The notes under the pieces: model-generated
Told to the model about the DNA's origin: nothing
The model's database searches: none
What the model saw: the letters and a program-made list of their open reading frames with translations, nothing else
NCBI RefSeq assembly: GCF_022810765.1
Contig: NZ_CP094494.1
Location: 2,418,001-2,482,000 of the forward strand
DNA: 64,000 bases
From: Winogradskyella sp. MH6
GTDB taxonomy: Bacteria > Bacteroidota > Bacteroidia > Flavobacteriales > Flavobacteriaceae
Reading direction: 5' to 3'
Program-made: the position numbers and the translations under genes
In this document: piece by piece, positions 52,898 to 61,495 of the stretch
How the letters are laid out: the number at the start of each line of letters is the position of its first letter
Numbering within the stretch: position 1 is the first letter of the stretch

Positions 52898-53692
52898 CTA
52901 TTTCTTTACTCTAAAACTTCCAGAGATATTATCAAAAGAAATTAAATCATCAGGAAAAAGAGATTCAAAAATACCTTGAGAAATAAGATTGCATGGTTGA
53001 TCATAAACAACATTTTCTTTTCGCATTACTATCATAGTGTCACAAATTTGAATAGCTAAGTCAATTTCGTGAGACGAAAATAAAATGGTTTTACCTGTTT
53101 CTTTTGTTAATTTTTGAAGTAACTTTAAAATATACGCTTTGTGATACATGTCTAAATGCGTAGTGGGTTCATCCAAAACAATAATGTCTGTGTCTTGTGC
53201 TAAAGCACGTGCAATCATTACTTTTTGTAGTTGTCCATCACTTAGCTCGTAGCATTTTTTGTTTCTAAGTTCTGAAATATTAACCAGCTTAAATGCATTT
53301 TCAACGATCTCAATATCTTTTGAAGTTAAACTACCTACCCAATTGGTGTAAGGATGTCTTCCCAAAGCGATGAGTTCGTATACAGAGAGGTTTTTTGAAG
53401 TTAATGTTTCGGTTAAAACAATACTTAGTTGTTTAGCTAGGTCTAAAGACGATATCGATTTTAAATCTGTATCATTTAAAAGTACTGTTCCAGATAGTGC
53501 AGGTTGAACTTTAATTAGCGTTCTTAAAAGTGTAGACTTACCAATACCATTAGCTCCAACCAAGCCAATAAGTTGTCCTTTTTCTAATTCAAAATTGATA
53601 TTTTGAGAAATGACTGCCTCTCCTTTTTTGGTCTTGTAACCAATAGATAGGTTTTTGGCTTTTAGTATGATATTTTTCTTTTCTTCTGGCAT
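52898..53692 (-). CDS. btuD: ABC transporter ATPase, cobalamin/siderophore type
   Basis: The 264-residue ATPase has Walker A GLVGANGIGKSTLLRT, signature CYELSDGQLQKVMIARALAQ (ELSDG, a mild variant of LSGGQ), Walker B IIVLDEPTTHLDM and switch His in FSSHEID. It drives the FecCD-type permease encoded just before it; its ATG shares one base with the permease stop (TAATG). Cobalamin as cargo is inferred from the riboswitch-controlled TonB receptor on the other side of the divergent region; iron-siderophore transport is the alternative. Confidence 0.85.
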   Translation of the reverse strand: MPEEKKNIILKAKNLSIGYKTKKGEAVISQNINFELEKGQLIGLVGANGIGKSTLLRTLIKVQPALSGTVLLNDTDLKSISSLDLAKQLSIVLTETLTSKNLSVYELIALGRHPYTNWVGSLTSKDIEIVENAFKLVNISELRNKKCYELSDGQLQKVMIARALAQDTDIIVLDEPTTHLDMYHKAYILKLLQKLTKETGKTILFSSHEIDLAIQICDTMIVMRKENVVYDQPCNLISQGIFESLFPDDLISFDNISGSFRVKK

Positions 53693-54720
53693 TAAAACAT
53701 CATTTTACGTTGTCTAACCAACAGCCAAATCACAACAGGAGCACCAACTAAAGCGGTTATTGCATTAATAGGTAAGGTGTAATCGCTACCAGGAACCTGT
53801 GCTATACTATCGCAAATAAGCATGGTGATTGCACCAAACAAAAATACTGCTGGTAATAGAATTTTATGATTAGAGGTTTTAAAAATTTGACGTGTTAAAT
53901 GAGGAATGGCCAAGCCAATAAAAGCAATTGGACCAGCAAATGCTGTAATGGTTCCTGCAATTAAACTTGTAGCTAGTATAATTATAAATCGACTTTGTTT
54001 TAGATTAATACCTAAACTTTTGGCATAATTTTCACCTAGTAATAAGCTGTTCAATGATTTTATTGACATAATACTCAAAATCATACCAACGAGATATATT
54101 AAGAAGAAAATGCTGAGTTCTTTCCAAGATAAATTGCTTAAGCTACCAAAACCCCAAAAAACATATTGCTGCAATTGTTCTGCAGAACTAAAATAGGATA
54201 ACACACTTACTACAGCAGCAGTAATGCTTCCAAACATTAAGCCTATGATAAGTATGGCCATAGTATCTCTAACTTTATGCGATACAGCTAAAACCGCTAA
54301 CAATACCAAGAAACTACCAAGACTGGCTGCAATGACAATACTCCATTTAGAGATTAAGGCTGTAGCGAAGAATCCTCCAAATAAACCAGATCCTAAAATT
54401 ATTAACGCTACACCTAAACTAGCACCAGATGTAATACCCAAAACAAATGGACCTGCTAATGGATTTCTAAATAAAGTTTGCATTAATAATCCTGAAATTC
54501 CAAGTCCAGAGCCAACTAAAATTGATGTTACAGCTTTAGGCAATCTGTAATTAGTTATTATAACTTCCCATGTTGTGTTATCAATATTGCCAAACAGACT
54601 ACCAATTATACTCCTTAAAGGGATATTTACAGAACCTAAACTAATATTAATAAAAAAGCAGGCAATAAGTATTACTACTAGTAATGCATACTGAAATTGA
54701 TATGTTTGGGAATTATACAA
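53692..54720 (-). CDS. btuC: FecCD/BtuC-type ABC permease
   Basis: The 342-residue permease has about ten membrane helices and the family motifs LPKAVTSILVGSGLGISGLL, NPLAGPFVLGITSGASLG and GAITMLICDSIAQVP. It should form a dimer with the BtuD-like ATPase. The start is TTG at 54720, directly after the stop codon of the binding-protein gene and in the same frame; no ATG occurs in the first 70 codons. Cobalamin as cargo is inferred from context. Confidence 0.85.
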   Translation of the reverse strand: MYNSQTYQFQYALLVVILIACFFINISLGSVNIPLRSIIGSLFGNIDNTTWEVIITNYRLPKAVTSILVGSGLGISGLLMQTLFRNPLAGPFVLGITSGASLGVALIILGSGLFGGFFATALISKWSIVIAASLGSFLVLLAVLAVSHKVRDTMAILIIGLMFGSITAAVVSVLSYFSSAEQLQQYVFWGFGSLSNLSWKELSIFFLIYLVGMILSIMSIKSLNSLLLGENYAKSLGINLKQSRFIIILATSLIAGTITAFAGPIAFIGLAIPHLTRQIFKTSNHKILLPAVFLFGAITMLICDSIAQVPGSDYTLPINAITALVGAPVVIWLLVRQRKMMF

Positions 54721-55872
54721 TTAGTTAAGAGATTTAAAGAAATGAGGTGTGTATTGTTTTAATAAGTTGGGATGACATATTTTAATAAGATCTTTTAAAA
54801 CCAAATCTGGTCTTGCAGTTCCCAATTCATAATATATAACGCCACCTGTTGCACCAGTAGTGTTAACAAACGAATAAATTGACTTATTATTAAAAGCATC
54901 AAAGTTGGTATATAGCTCACTAGCTTTTTCAAGTTGTTTGTAGCTGGAATAGTAGGATGGACTTAACCAAATATCAGCATACTTGGCTTTTTCTAAAACC
55001 ACTTCAAAGCTTAGTGCTAAACTTCCGTTTCCAGAGGTGTCACTCCATAAGTAATTAACATTAGCATCTTTTAAAAATTGTGCTTCTGGACTAGAGCCAT
55101 TTGGTAAATACCACACATCTTTATGCATTGCACCACTCAAAACGGTTGGCTGTTTTTTTGCATTAGCAGCTATTTTTTTAGCCTCTAAATAGTCGCTTTC
55201 AATGCTATTAAAAATAGAATCTGCTTCTTTTTCTTTATTGAACAGTACTCCAAAAAACTTAATCCATTCTGCTTTAGCTAGTGCAGAAGACTCTACCCAA
55301 TCACCATTATAAATTACCGGAATACCAGATTTTCTAATCGTTTCAAAAGTTTTGTTAACACCATCTACGCCAAATCCGATAACAACGTCTGGGTTTAGTT
55401 CTAACAACACTTCTGTATTAATACCTTCGTTTTTACCAAGTTCTCTAACTAGTCCATCATCAATACGTTTTCTTGTTTTTTCAGACGATATATAATCCGC
55501 ACCTGGAAATCCTACTAAAGTTTGTTCTACATCTAGCAATTCTAGTGCAGGAATATGTGTTGTAGAAGTTACAACAAGTTTTGTAATATTATCCGTAATT
55601 ACACCATCGTAAGCATCACTCGGAAAGGTCATTTTAGCTAATTGTTCTTTAGAAGCAATAAGATATTTATATGTTTTTTTAGCTTCTGGCCAAGGGTTTT
55701 TTATGGTTAATACTTTATAGTCAGAATAGTCCTCAAACGTAAAGCCTTCAGCATATTTAAGTTTTGAAGTTTCAATCCGCTGGTTAGATAATTCTTCTTT
55801 TGAAGTATTGTCTTTACAGGAAAAGCTGATAACAAATAACAGAAGGATTAGATAGGTTTTTATATGTAACAT
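54721..55872 (-). CDS. btuF: Periplasmic binding lipoprotein for cobalamin or iron complexes (BtuF-like)
   Basis: I start it at the ATG at 55872 (MLHIKTYLILLLFVISFSC), which ends the signal at Cys19; the start at 55902 adds ten residues without clear purpose. The 383-residue lipoprotein is a class III helical-backbone binding protein: LVGFPGADYISSEKTRKRID, ELNPDVVIGFGVDGVNKTF and FVNTTGATGGVIYYELGTAR. It hands substrate to the BtuCD-like pair downstream. No riboswitch is found on this strand before it; the divergent TonB receptor has one. First gene of the btuFCD run. Confidence 0.85.
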   Translation of the reverse strand: MLHIKTYLILLLFVISFSCKDNTSKEELSNQRIETSKLKYAEGFTFEDYSDYKVLTIKNPWPEAKKTYKYLIASKEQLAKMTFPSDAYDGVITDNITKLVVTSTTHIPALELLDVEQTLVGFPGADYISSEKTRKRIDDGLVRELGKNEGINTEVLLELNPDVVIGFGVDGVNKTFETIRKSGIPVIYNGDWVESSALAKAEWIKFFGVLFNKEKEADSIFNSIESDYLEAKKIAANAKKQPTVLSGAMHKDVWYLPNGSSPEAQFLKDANVNYLWSDTSGNGSLALSFEVVLEKAKYADIWLSPSYYSSYKQLEKASELYTNFDAFNNKSIYSFVNTTGATGGVIYYELGTARPDLVLKDLIKICHPNLLKQYTPHFFKSLN

Positions 55873-55923
55873 AAGTGACTTTATGCAGTTATGGTTCTTC
55901 ATAATTTTGTAAAAACTTCAATA

Positions 55924-56037
55924 ATGAGAGACGATTCAAATTTAACCATATATATTGTTGCAGGAATTATAATTGCACATTTTTTAGTTGGATTTATTTA
56001 TCTTATTTATAAAATGAATAAGAAAAAAGACGAATAA
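55924..56037 (+). CDS. Small single-pass membrane protein (37 residues), undescribed
   Basis: ATG at 55924 opens a 37-codon frame: MRDDSNLTIYIVAGIIIAHF then LVGFIYLIYKM and a basic-acidic end NKKKDE. One helix (about 8-29) with acidic residues before and lysines after suggests a real membrane protein with the C-terminus inside. A -7 candidate TAATTTTG lies at 55902-55909, 15 bases before the ATG. It lies between btuF (divergent) and the cobalamin riboswitch, on the receptor strand, so a link to B12 uptake is possible but unproven. No homologue is known to me. Confidence 0.55.
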   Translation: MRDDSNLTIYIVAGIIIAHFLVGFIYLIYKMNKKKDE

Positions 56038-56061
56038 ACTTTTCAATTTTTAAGATTACAC

Positions 56062-56069
56062 TATTTTTG
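56062..56069 (+). promoter_or_regulatory. -7 element before the cobalamin riboswitch
   Basis: TATTTTTG matches TAnnTTTG and predicts a start near 56076, exactly where the riboswitch fold begins. No good TTG is found at -33. Confidence 0.55.
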
Positions 56070-56076
56070 CGCCGAA

Positions 56077-56262
56077 ATCTGGTTTTATTCAATTTTTATT
56101 GAATGAATTAAAAGGGAATTTGGTGAAAATCCAAAACTGTTCCCGCAACTGTAAGCTACAAAGCTTGTTGTTACCTTCAATGTCACTGGAATTTTTTTCT
56201 GGGAAGACCAACAGCAAGACGCAAGTCAGGAGACCTGCCAATTTCAACAAAGAAGTCAAACT
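56077..56262 (+). promoter_or_regulatory. Cobalamin riboswitch
   Basis: The adenosylcobalamin aptamer core is clear: AAAGGGAATTTGGTGAAAAT (56111-56130), CTGTTCCCGCAACTG (56137-56151) and the B12 box AGTCAGGAGACCTGCC at 56224-56239. The arms TTGTTGTTACC and CCAACAGCAAGACGC flank the P6-type region. It precedes the TonB receptor at 56358. I see no strong terminator between the B12 box and the ATG, so control may be at translation or through weak hairpins. Confidence 0.95.
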
Positions 56263-56357
56263 TTCGGGATAAAAGTTTACTCGGTAATTGAGATTTTGGT
56301 CTTTATAAAACCTTACTCAGTATCGCTGTATGTTCTCTCGAGCAATTAATGTATTAA

Positions 56358-58289
56358 ATGAACAAAACAAAATTGTTTTGTAGCATACTAGGTTTAAGTA
56401 TGTTCACAATTGGATCTGCACAAATTAAGCAGGATTCGGTTAAAGTAGAAAAACTAGATGAAGTTGTATTATCAGATTCGCGTTTTGCGTTGAAGCGTGA
56501 AAATTCTGGTAAAGTCATCACAAAAATCACCTCCCAAGAATTAGAAAAACTACAAGGGCAATCAGTTGCAGAAATTATTGGTAGAACTGTTGGTGTAGAA
56601 ATTAACGGAGTTCGCAGTAATGCTGGTCAGAATCTCAGTTATTTTATCCGAGGAGGTAGAAATCGTCAGGTATTAATTATGATTGATGGAGTACAGCTAA
56701 CAGATCCATCTCAAATTGCAAATGATTACGATTTACGTTTTCTCAATGCTGATCAAATTGAATCTATTGAAATTTTAAAAGGAGCTTCTAGTACGCTTTA
56801 TGGTACAGGTGCTGCAACAGCAGTGATTAACATTAAATTAAAAGAACCTTCTAAAAAAGCTTTCAATCTAAATTTAAGAAGTACACTTGGTACTAATCAA
56901 TCGTCTGATGAAGATAATTATGCGTTAGAAGACTTTAGAAACAGTGTCTCGGTAAATGGAAGTTTGGGTAAGTTTAATTATCTCGCAAGTTTTGGGCAAC
57001 AATATACAGATGGCTTGTCTGCTATTGATGGCGGAACAGAGTCCGATGCTTTTAATAGTTACAATGGTAATTTAAAACTTGGCTATAAGTTTAATAATAC
57101 TTTTAAGTTGAATGCTTACGGAAGTTTTGATAATTACAAAGCAGATTTTGATGACAGTTTTGGTATGATGGATGCAGATAATGTTACTTTATCTAAACAG
57201 TATCGATTGGGATTGTCGCCAGAGTTTAAATATAACAAAGGAAGCATTATTGTTAATGCAGCTTATAATGATGTAGAACGCGAAATTAAATCTGGTTACC
57301 CATCTATATTTAATGCTCAAAGTATAGTTGTAGATGCCTACAATCGTTACAACTTTAATGATGCCTTTTATACCGTAATAGGATTAAATTATCAGGATAA
57401 TCAGATGGAAAGTTTTTCTATTCCTTTTGGAGAAACCAATTTTAGCCAAGCTATAAGTCCTGATAATGCACAATTTACAATTACAGACCCTTATGCGAAT
57501 GTGGTTTATGTTTCAGATTTTGGCCTAAACGTTAATGCAGGTCTAAGATTAAACAATCATAGTGAGTATGGCAGCCATTTGGTATACAACCTTAATCCTT
57601 CTTATAAGTTTGATGTAGATTTTGGATACATTAAAGGTTTAGCAAGTTATAGCACGGCATTTATAACTCCGTCTTTATATCAGTTGTTTGAGACAAGTTA
57701 TGGTAATGCTGATTTAAAGCCAGAAGAAAATCAAACCATTGAAGTTGGAGCAGAAGTGTCTATAAAAGATAAGGCAACATTTAGCCTTGTATATTTTAAC
57801 AGAAACGAAGACAATTTTATAGATTTTTTAGATACAGGTAGTTTTGTTTATCAATATCAAAATGTGTCGGAATCTTTTACGGCAAGTGGTTTAGAGTTTG
57901 TAGCGAAGGCTAGAATAGTCGAAGGGTTAGATGTTAATCTAAATGCCACTTATACATCTGTAGACGAAGATTTAAGCTTAAGAATCCCAGAAATAAAGGC
58001 GAATGCGAGAATCGATTACGCATTTTCAAAACAAACTCAAATGAGTTTATCCTACCAATATAATGACGAGCGAGAGGATACTTTTTATAATAGTCCAACA
58101 TTTGAAAATGAAATAGTGACTTTAGAATCTTACGGTTTATTAGACTTTTATGTAAGTCATTCAATATTAAAAAATAAGCTATTACTTTTTACTAACGTTA
58201 CTAATATTCTTAATGAAGATTATCAAGAATTATTTGGATATAGCACGAGAGGTCGAGGTGTTAACCTTGGATTTAATTTAAAATTATAG
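56358..58289 (+). CDS. btuB: TonB-dependent cobalamin receptor (BtuB-like)
   Basis: The 643-residue outer membrane receptor has a signal peptide (1-22, ending TIGSAQ), a plug domain (about 30-160; VITKITSQELEKLQGQSVAE, then IRGGRNRQVLIMIDGVQLTD and GASSTLYGTGAATAVINI) and a 22-strand barrel ending in GVNLGFNLKL. The TonB box is not obvious, but KLDEVVLSDSRF at about 33 is the right place. It is directly behind a cobalamin riboswitch, which gives the substrate. It is a single-domain receptor without a SusD partner or CarboxypepD extension. Confidence 0.93.
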   Translation: MNKTKLFCSILGLSMFTIGSAQIKQDSVKVEKLDEVVLSDSRFALKRENSGKVITKITSQELEKLQGQSVAEIIGRTVGVEINGVRSNAGQNLSYFIRGGRNRQVLIMIDGVQLTDPSQIANDYDLRFLNADQIESIEILKGASSTLYGTGAATAVINIKLKEPSKKAFNLNLRSTLGTNQSSDEDNYALEDFRNSVSVNGSLGKFNYLASFGQQYTDGLSAIDGGTESDAFNSYNGNLKLGYKFNNTFKLNAYGSFDNYKADFDDSFGMMDADNVTLSKQYRLGLSPEFKYNKGSIIVNAAYNDVEREIKSGYPSIFNAQSIVVDAYNRYNFNDAFYTVIGLNYQDNQMESFSIPFGETNFSQAISPDNAQFTITDPYANVVYVSDFGLNVNAGLRLNNHSEYGSHLVYNLNPSYKFDVDFGYIKGLASYSTAFITPSLYQLFETSYGNADLKPEENQTIEVGAEVSIKDKATFSLVYFNRNEDNFIDFLDTGSFVYQYQNVSESFTASGLEFVAKARIVEGLDVNLNATYTSVDEDLSLRIPEIKANARIDYAFSKQTQMSLSYQYNDEREDTFYNSPTFENEIVTLESYGLLDFYVSHSILKNKLLLFTNVTNILNEDYQELFGYSTRGRGVNLGFNLKL

Positions 58290-58293
58290 AAAC

Positions 58294-58323
58294 AAAAAAG
58301 CCGCTTAATTAAGCGGCTTTTTT
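58294..58323. terminator. Bidirectional terminator
   Basis: A perfect 30-bp palindrome, with AAAAAAGCCGCTTAA as left half, lies between the convergent stops at 58289 and 58331, with U on both outgoing strands. Confidence 0.92.
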
Positions 58324-58330
58324 GTTTAGT

Positions 58331-59755
58331 TTATTCTATATACATTTCTTGTTCTAACGATTGGAAGAATCGTTTCGTTTTAATTAATTCAGGACCAGGA
58401 ACCAAATCGTAAGTAAATCTGCCAGAATTTGATATGTCTAATAGTGCCGCTTGTAATAAAGGTTCGTTTATTTCGCCCAAAACACCAAGAGTACTTGGGT
58501 ATTCTCTTAATTCAATATCTGGAGTTAATCCATCAGAAGGTACCAGCTCATCATTCACATTAACTGAATTAGCAACTAAAGGTTGCATGGCGTAAAAATG
58601 CCCTGAGTTTCTACCTTCATAGCCAAGATTAGGTGAATCGTAAATTGTAATAGATATTTGTGTTTTTCCCACAGTATTTTCACCTATAACTACAACATCT
58701 ATATATGGACTCAGACTATTTATAACCAACTCACTAGCAGAAGCAGTTCTTCTGTTAGTAGTTAAAATATAAACCTTGTTGAGATTTAAACTATTTATAG
58801 CACCACCACCTTCAATGGAGTTTGTAAAGAGATAGTCTCTGTTATTATTAGATAAATTCTCATTATAAAATGCCTTAGAATACACTTGTCCTGTAAATTG
58901 CCCTGTAATCATACTTCCTATATAAGCAGCAGTTTGTACAGATCCACCACCATTATATCTTAGGTCTAATACCAATTCACTAACTCCATCCGAAGCAAAG
59001 TCAGCAAACACATTATTAAGCGCGTTATTAAAGTTAGAATTGAATTGGTTATACATTAAATATCCAACTTTGGTATTATCTTCAAGTGTAATTGTTTGTG
59101 CTATATGTATAGGATTTTCTTCATATTGAACCTTAGTTAAAGTCTCACTGTTGCCATTGAGTGTGACTGTATCATCTACAACATCAGGAGTTCCATTATC
59201 GTCATAATCAGCAAAATTTAAAGTGTAAGTTTCTTGTGATAATAGTTCTGAAAAATTAGACTCCGTTAAATTAATACCATCAACAGCTCTAAATACCATA
59301 TCGCGTTGCAAACCTAAGTCACTAGCAGGGCTATTGTTTAAAATCAATGTTATAGCACCAAATACTTCTGTTTCACTACCAGGAACAAAATATAAATTAA
59401 ATTCTATTCCATTGCTTAAACTAATACCTTGTAGTTGGTTTTGTAAATTAATATAGTTGTCTGTAATAATGCTAAATCGGTCTACAGTTTCAGGTAGGTA
59501 CTTTAAAGATTCAAATAAAGCCTCTGGAGATTCAAAGTCTGCCAAATAATTAGAGTATTCTTCATTGGTAGCAAATCGATTATTAGCTAAATCAGGAATT
59601 TCAGATTTATAGAGATAGACAGCATTCATACCTTTCCATACAAAGTCTTTTATATCAGACGAAGCAACTGCGTTATCATCAAAATCTTCAAAACAACTTA
59701 TGAAGGTTGTAGTAATGGCAAGAAAGAGTGCCAGTAATTTTAAATTTTTCATCAT
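58331..59755 (-). CDS. S41 (C-terminal processing-like) peptidase lipoprotein
   Basis: I start it at the ATG at 59755 (MMKNLKLLALFLAITTTFIS), so the lipid Cys follows at 21; the longer frame to 59794 adds a lysine-rich stretch. The 474-residue lipoprotein has a PDZ-like region (NNSPASDLGLQRDMVFRAVD) and an S41 domain: ELVLDLRYNGGGSVQTAAYI, the catalytic Ser in NRRTASASELVINSL (about 339) and the Lys in VIGENTVGKTQISITI. It cleaves peptides outside the inner membrane. Divergent from the third ECF operon. Confidence 0.9.
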   Translation of the reverse strand: MMKNLKLLALFLAITTTFISCFEDFDDNAVASSDIKDFVWKGMNAVYLYKSEIPDLANNRFATNEEYSNYLADFESPEALFESLKYLPETVDRFSIITDNYINLQNQLQGISLSNGIEFNLYFVPGSETEVFGAITLILNNSPASDLGLQRDMVFRAVDGINLTESNFSELLSQETYTLNFADYDDNGTPDVVDDTVTLNGNSETLTKVQYEENPIHIAQTITLEDNTKVGYLMYNQFNSNFNNALNNVFADFASDGVSELVLDLRYNGGGSVQTAAYIGSMITGQFTGQVYSKAFYNENLSNNNRDYLFTNSIEGGGAINSLNLNKVYILTTNRRTASASELVINSLSPYIDVVVIGENTVGKTQISITIYDSPNLGYEGRNSGHFYAMQPLVANSVNVNDELVPSDGLTPDIELREYPSTLGVLGEINEPLLQAALLDISNSGRFTYDLVPGPELIKTKRFFQSLEQEMYIE

Positions 59756-59835
59756 TTTTTCTTTTTTAAATAGCTTTTTTCTTTTGTGTATCAAACCCTA
59801 AATTTACTTACATTATTAAAAATAAAAAAACTTTG

Positions 59836-59864
59836 TAACAAAATGTAAAGTGTATCGTCGTAAT
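59836..59864 (+). promoter_or_regulatory. Candidate ECF sigma promoter of cassette C
   Basis: TAACAAAA (AAC at 59837-59839) and TCGTAAT (59858-59864), preceded by G and CG respectively, match the usual ECF pattern GTAAC-N16-CGTC. The distance from AAC to TC is 21 bases, the same as in the other three candidates. Predicted start near 59870. Confidence 0.65.
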
Positions 59865-59909
59865 TATGAAAGCAAGTAAAATTGATTTCAACCACCAATC
59901 AAAAAAGTA

Positions 59910-60419
59910 ATGAAGCAGGCAGATTTTGTAAGCTTAGTAATGCCATTTAAGGATAAAGTATTTCGTTTAGCCAAGCGTTTATTGGTTTCGCGAGAAGAAG
60001 CTGAGGACGCTACACAAGAAATACTGTTGAAATTATGGAAAAACAAAGAGAAGATAGAAGATTATAAAAATGTAGAAGCCTTCTCTATGACAATGACAAA
60101 GAATTTTTGTTTGGATAGACTAAAATCTAAACAAGCACAAAATTTAAAAATTGTTCACAGTAATTATACAGACAACAATTCGTCATTGCAAAAGCAAGTT
60201 GAAGCTAAAGATAGCTTAAACTGGGTATCTCGTATAATGGAAGATTTACCAGAGCAGCAAAAAATAATAGTACAGCTAAGAGATATAGAGCAGTACGATT
60301 TTGCAGAGATAGCTAAAATGTTAGATATGAATGAAACCGCAGTGCGCGTTAATCTATCTAGAGCAAGAAAAACAATAAGAGAAAAATTAACTAATACACA
60401 TAGACATGGTATTAAATAA
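59910..60419 (+). CDS. ECF-type RNA polymerase sigma factor (cassette C)
   Basis: The 169-residue sigma factor has region 2 (EEAEDATQEILLKLWKNKEK and VEAFSMTMTKNFCLDRLKSK) and region 4 (LPEQQKIIVQLRDIEQYDFA, then MNETAVRVNLSRARKTIREK). It is less like the A and B factors than those are like each other, and begins with ATG. It overlaps the next gene by 14 bp, so they are co-translated. With the two DUF4252 proteins it forms a unit found in many flavobacteria. Confidence 0.92.
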   Translation: MKQADFVSLVMPFKDKVFRLAKRLLVSREEAEDATQEILLKLWKNKEKIEDYKNVEAFSMTMTKNFCLDRLKSKQAQNLKIVHSNYTDNNSSLQKQVEAKDSLNWVSRIMEDLPEQQKIIVQLRDIEQYDFAEIAKMLDMNETAVRVNLSRARKTIREKLTNTHRHGIK

Positions 60420-60891
60420 TATAGAAAAGTTAATAGAAAAGTACAACAATGCAGAAACAACGCTTGTCGAAGAACAGCAGTTAAGAGCATACTTTACAAG
60501 CGATAATGTTGCACCGCATTTAGAACATTACAAACCAATGTTTGTATACTTTTCTCAGGCACAGCAAGAGCAGTACACTAAAGACGTTCCATTAAAACCT
60601 AAGAGAACAAAAATGTATCAATGGATTTCTGTCGCAGCAGTTACGGTTCTTATGTTAGGTTTTATTATTCCGCAGGTTCTTGGTCCTTCAGAAGTAGATA
60701 AAAAATTAGCAATGGAAACTTATAATAAAACCATGGAAGCACTCAGTTTAGTTTCAATAGGAATGAACGAAGGAAAAGAACAACTTAATTCGTTAACCTT
60801 AGTTTCAGATAATTTAAATCAAGGTTTTGAGGAGGTTAGTAGACTAAACGAATTTTCAAAAGCAACAAACAGAATATTTAAAAACAAGTAA
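60406..60891 (+). CDS. Membrane protein, candidate anti-sigma factor (cassette C)
   Basis: The 161-residue protein has a cytoplasmic helical part (1-65; NNIEKLIEKYNNAETTLVEE, QQLRAYFTSDNVAPHLEHY), one membrane helix (about 70-88, WISVAAVTVLMLGFIIP) and a helical periplasmic part. The motif IEKYNxAETTLxEEQQLRxYF is typical of flavobacterial proteins next to ECF sigma genes, and I infer an anti-sigma role. No zinc site. It overlaps the sigma gene and is followed after 22 bp by DUF4252. Confidence 0.78.
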   Translation: MVLNNIEKLIEKYNNAETTLVEEQQLRAYFTSDNVAPHLEHYKPMFVYFSQAQQEQYTKDVPLKPKRTKMYQWISVAAVTVLMLGFIIPQVLGPSEVDKKLAMETYNKTMEALSLVSIGMNEGKEQLNSLTLVSDNLNQGFEEVSRLNEFSKATNRIFKNK

Positions 60892-60913
60892 AACACACAA
60901 AAATTAGAGAATT

Positions 60914-61489
60914 ATGAAAAAATTAATTGTAATAGTAGCGCTTATTATAGCACCAATGTTATCCGGTGCACAGAGCATCTTTGATAAGTATGAAGACATG
61001 AAAGAAGTAACATCAATTGTTGTTACACAAAAAGCTTTCAGAATGTTAGCCACTATAGATTTGGATGTAGACGATCCGGAAGCAAAGGAATTTATGGAAA
61101 TGGTTAAAAAGATTACTGGACTGAAAGTATTTACCACAGGTGATGAAAAAATATCTGCAGATATGAAGTCTACAGTAGATAAGTACCTTAAGTCTTCTGC
61201 TCTTGAAGAGTTAATGCGTATTAAAGATGGTGAACAGACCGTAAAATTTTATGTAAAAGAAGGAAAAGATGAAAACCACGTTAAAGAGTTATTAATGTTT
61301 GTTTCTGGACTAAAAGAGATTACTGAAGGACAAGACATAGAAATTAATGGAAAAAAACGTGAAATAGAAACCGTTCTATTGACCTTAACAGGAGATATCG
61401 ATTTAAGACAAGTATCTAAAATCACTAATCAAATGGATATTCCTGGAGGTGATCAGTTAAAGAAGGCTAGTGAAAAAGATAACGATTAA
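60914..61489 (+). CDS. DUF4252 protein 1, secreted
   Basis: The 191-residue protein has a signal peptide (1-19, ending MLSGAQ) and the DUF4252 fold: SIFDKYEDMKEVTSIVVTQ, MFRM-like AFRMLATIDLDVDDPEAKEF and LKVFTTGDEKISADMK, ending in a hydrophilic tail. The family is confined to Bacteroidota and has no known activity. It is followed after 6 bp by a second, lipid-anchored member, so the two probably act together on the outer side under ECF control. Confidence 0.85.
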   Translation: MKKLIVIVALIIAPMLSGAQSIFDKYEDMKEVTSIVVTQKAFRMLATIDLDVDDPEAKEFMEMVKKITGLKVFTTGDEKISADMKSTVDKYLKSSALEELMRIKDGEQTVKFYVKEGKDENHVKELLMFVSGLKEITEGQDIEINGKKREIETVLLTLTGDIDLRQVSKITNQMDIPGGDQLKKASEKDND

Positions 61490-61495
61490 TATATC

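Noticed and set aside
59866..59910. Fourteen-codon frame ending in TAATG at the start of the cassette C sigma gene
   Set aside because: Its ATG lies at or before the predicted transcription start, so it is unlikely to be translated.
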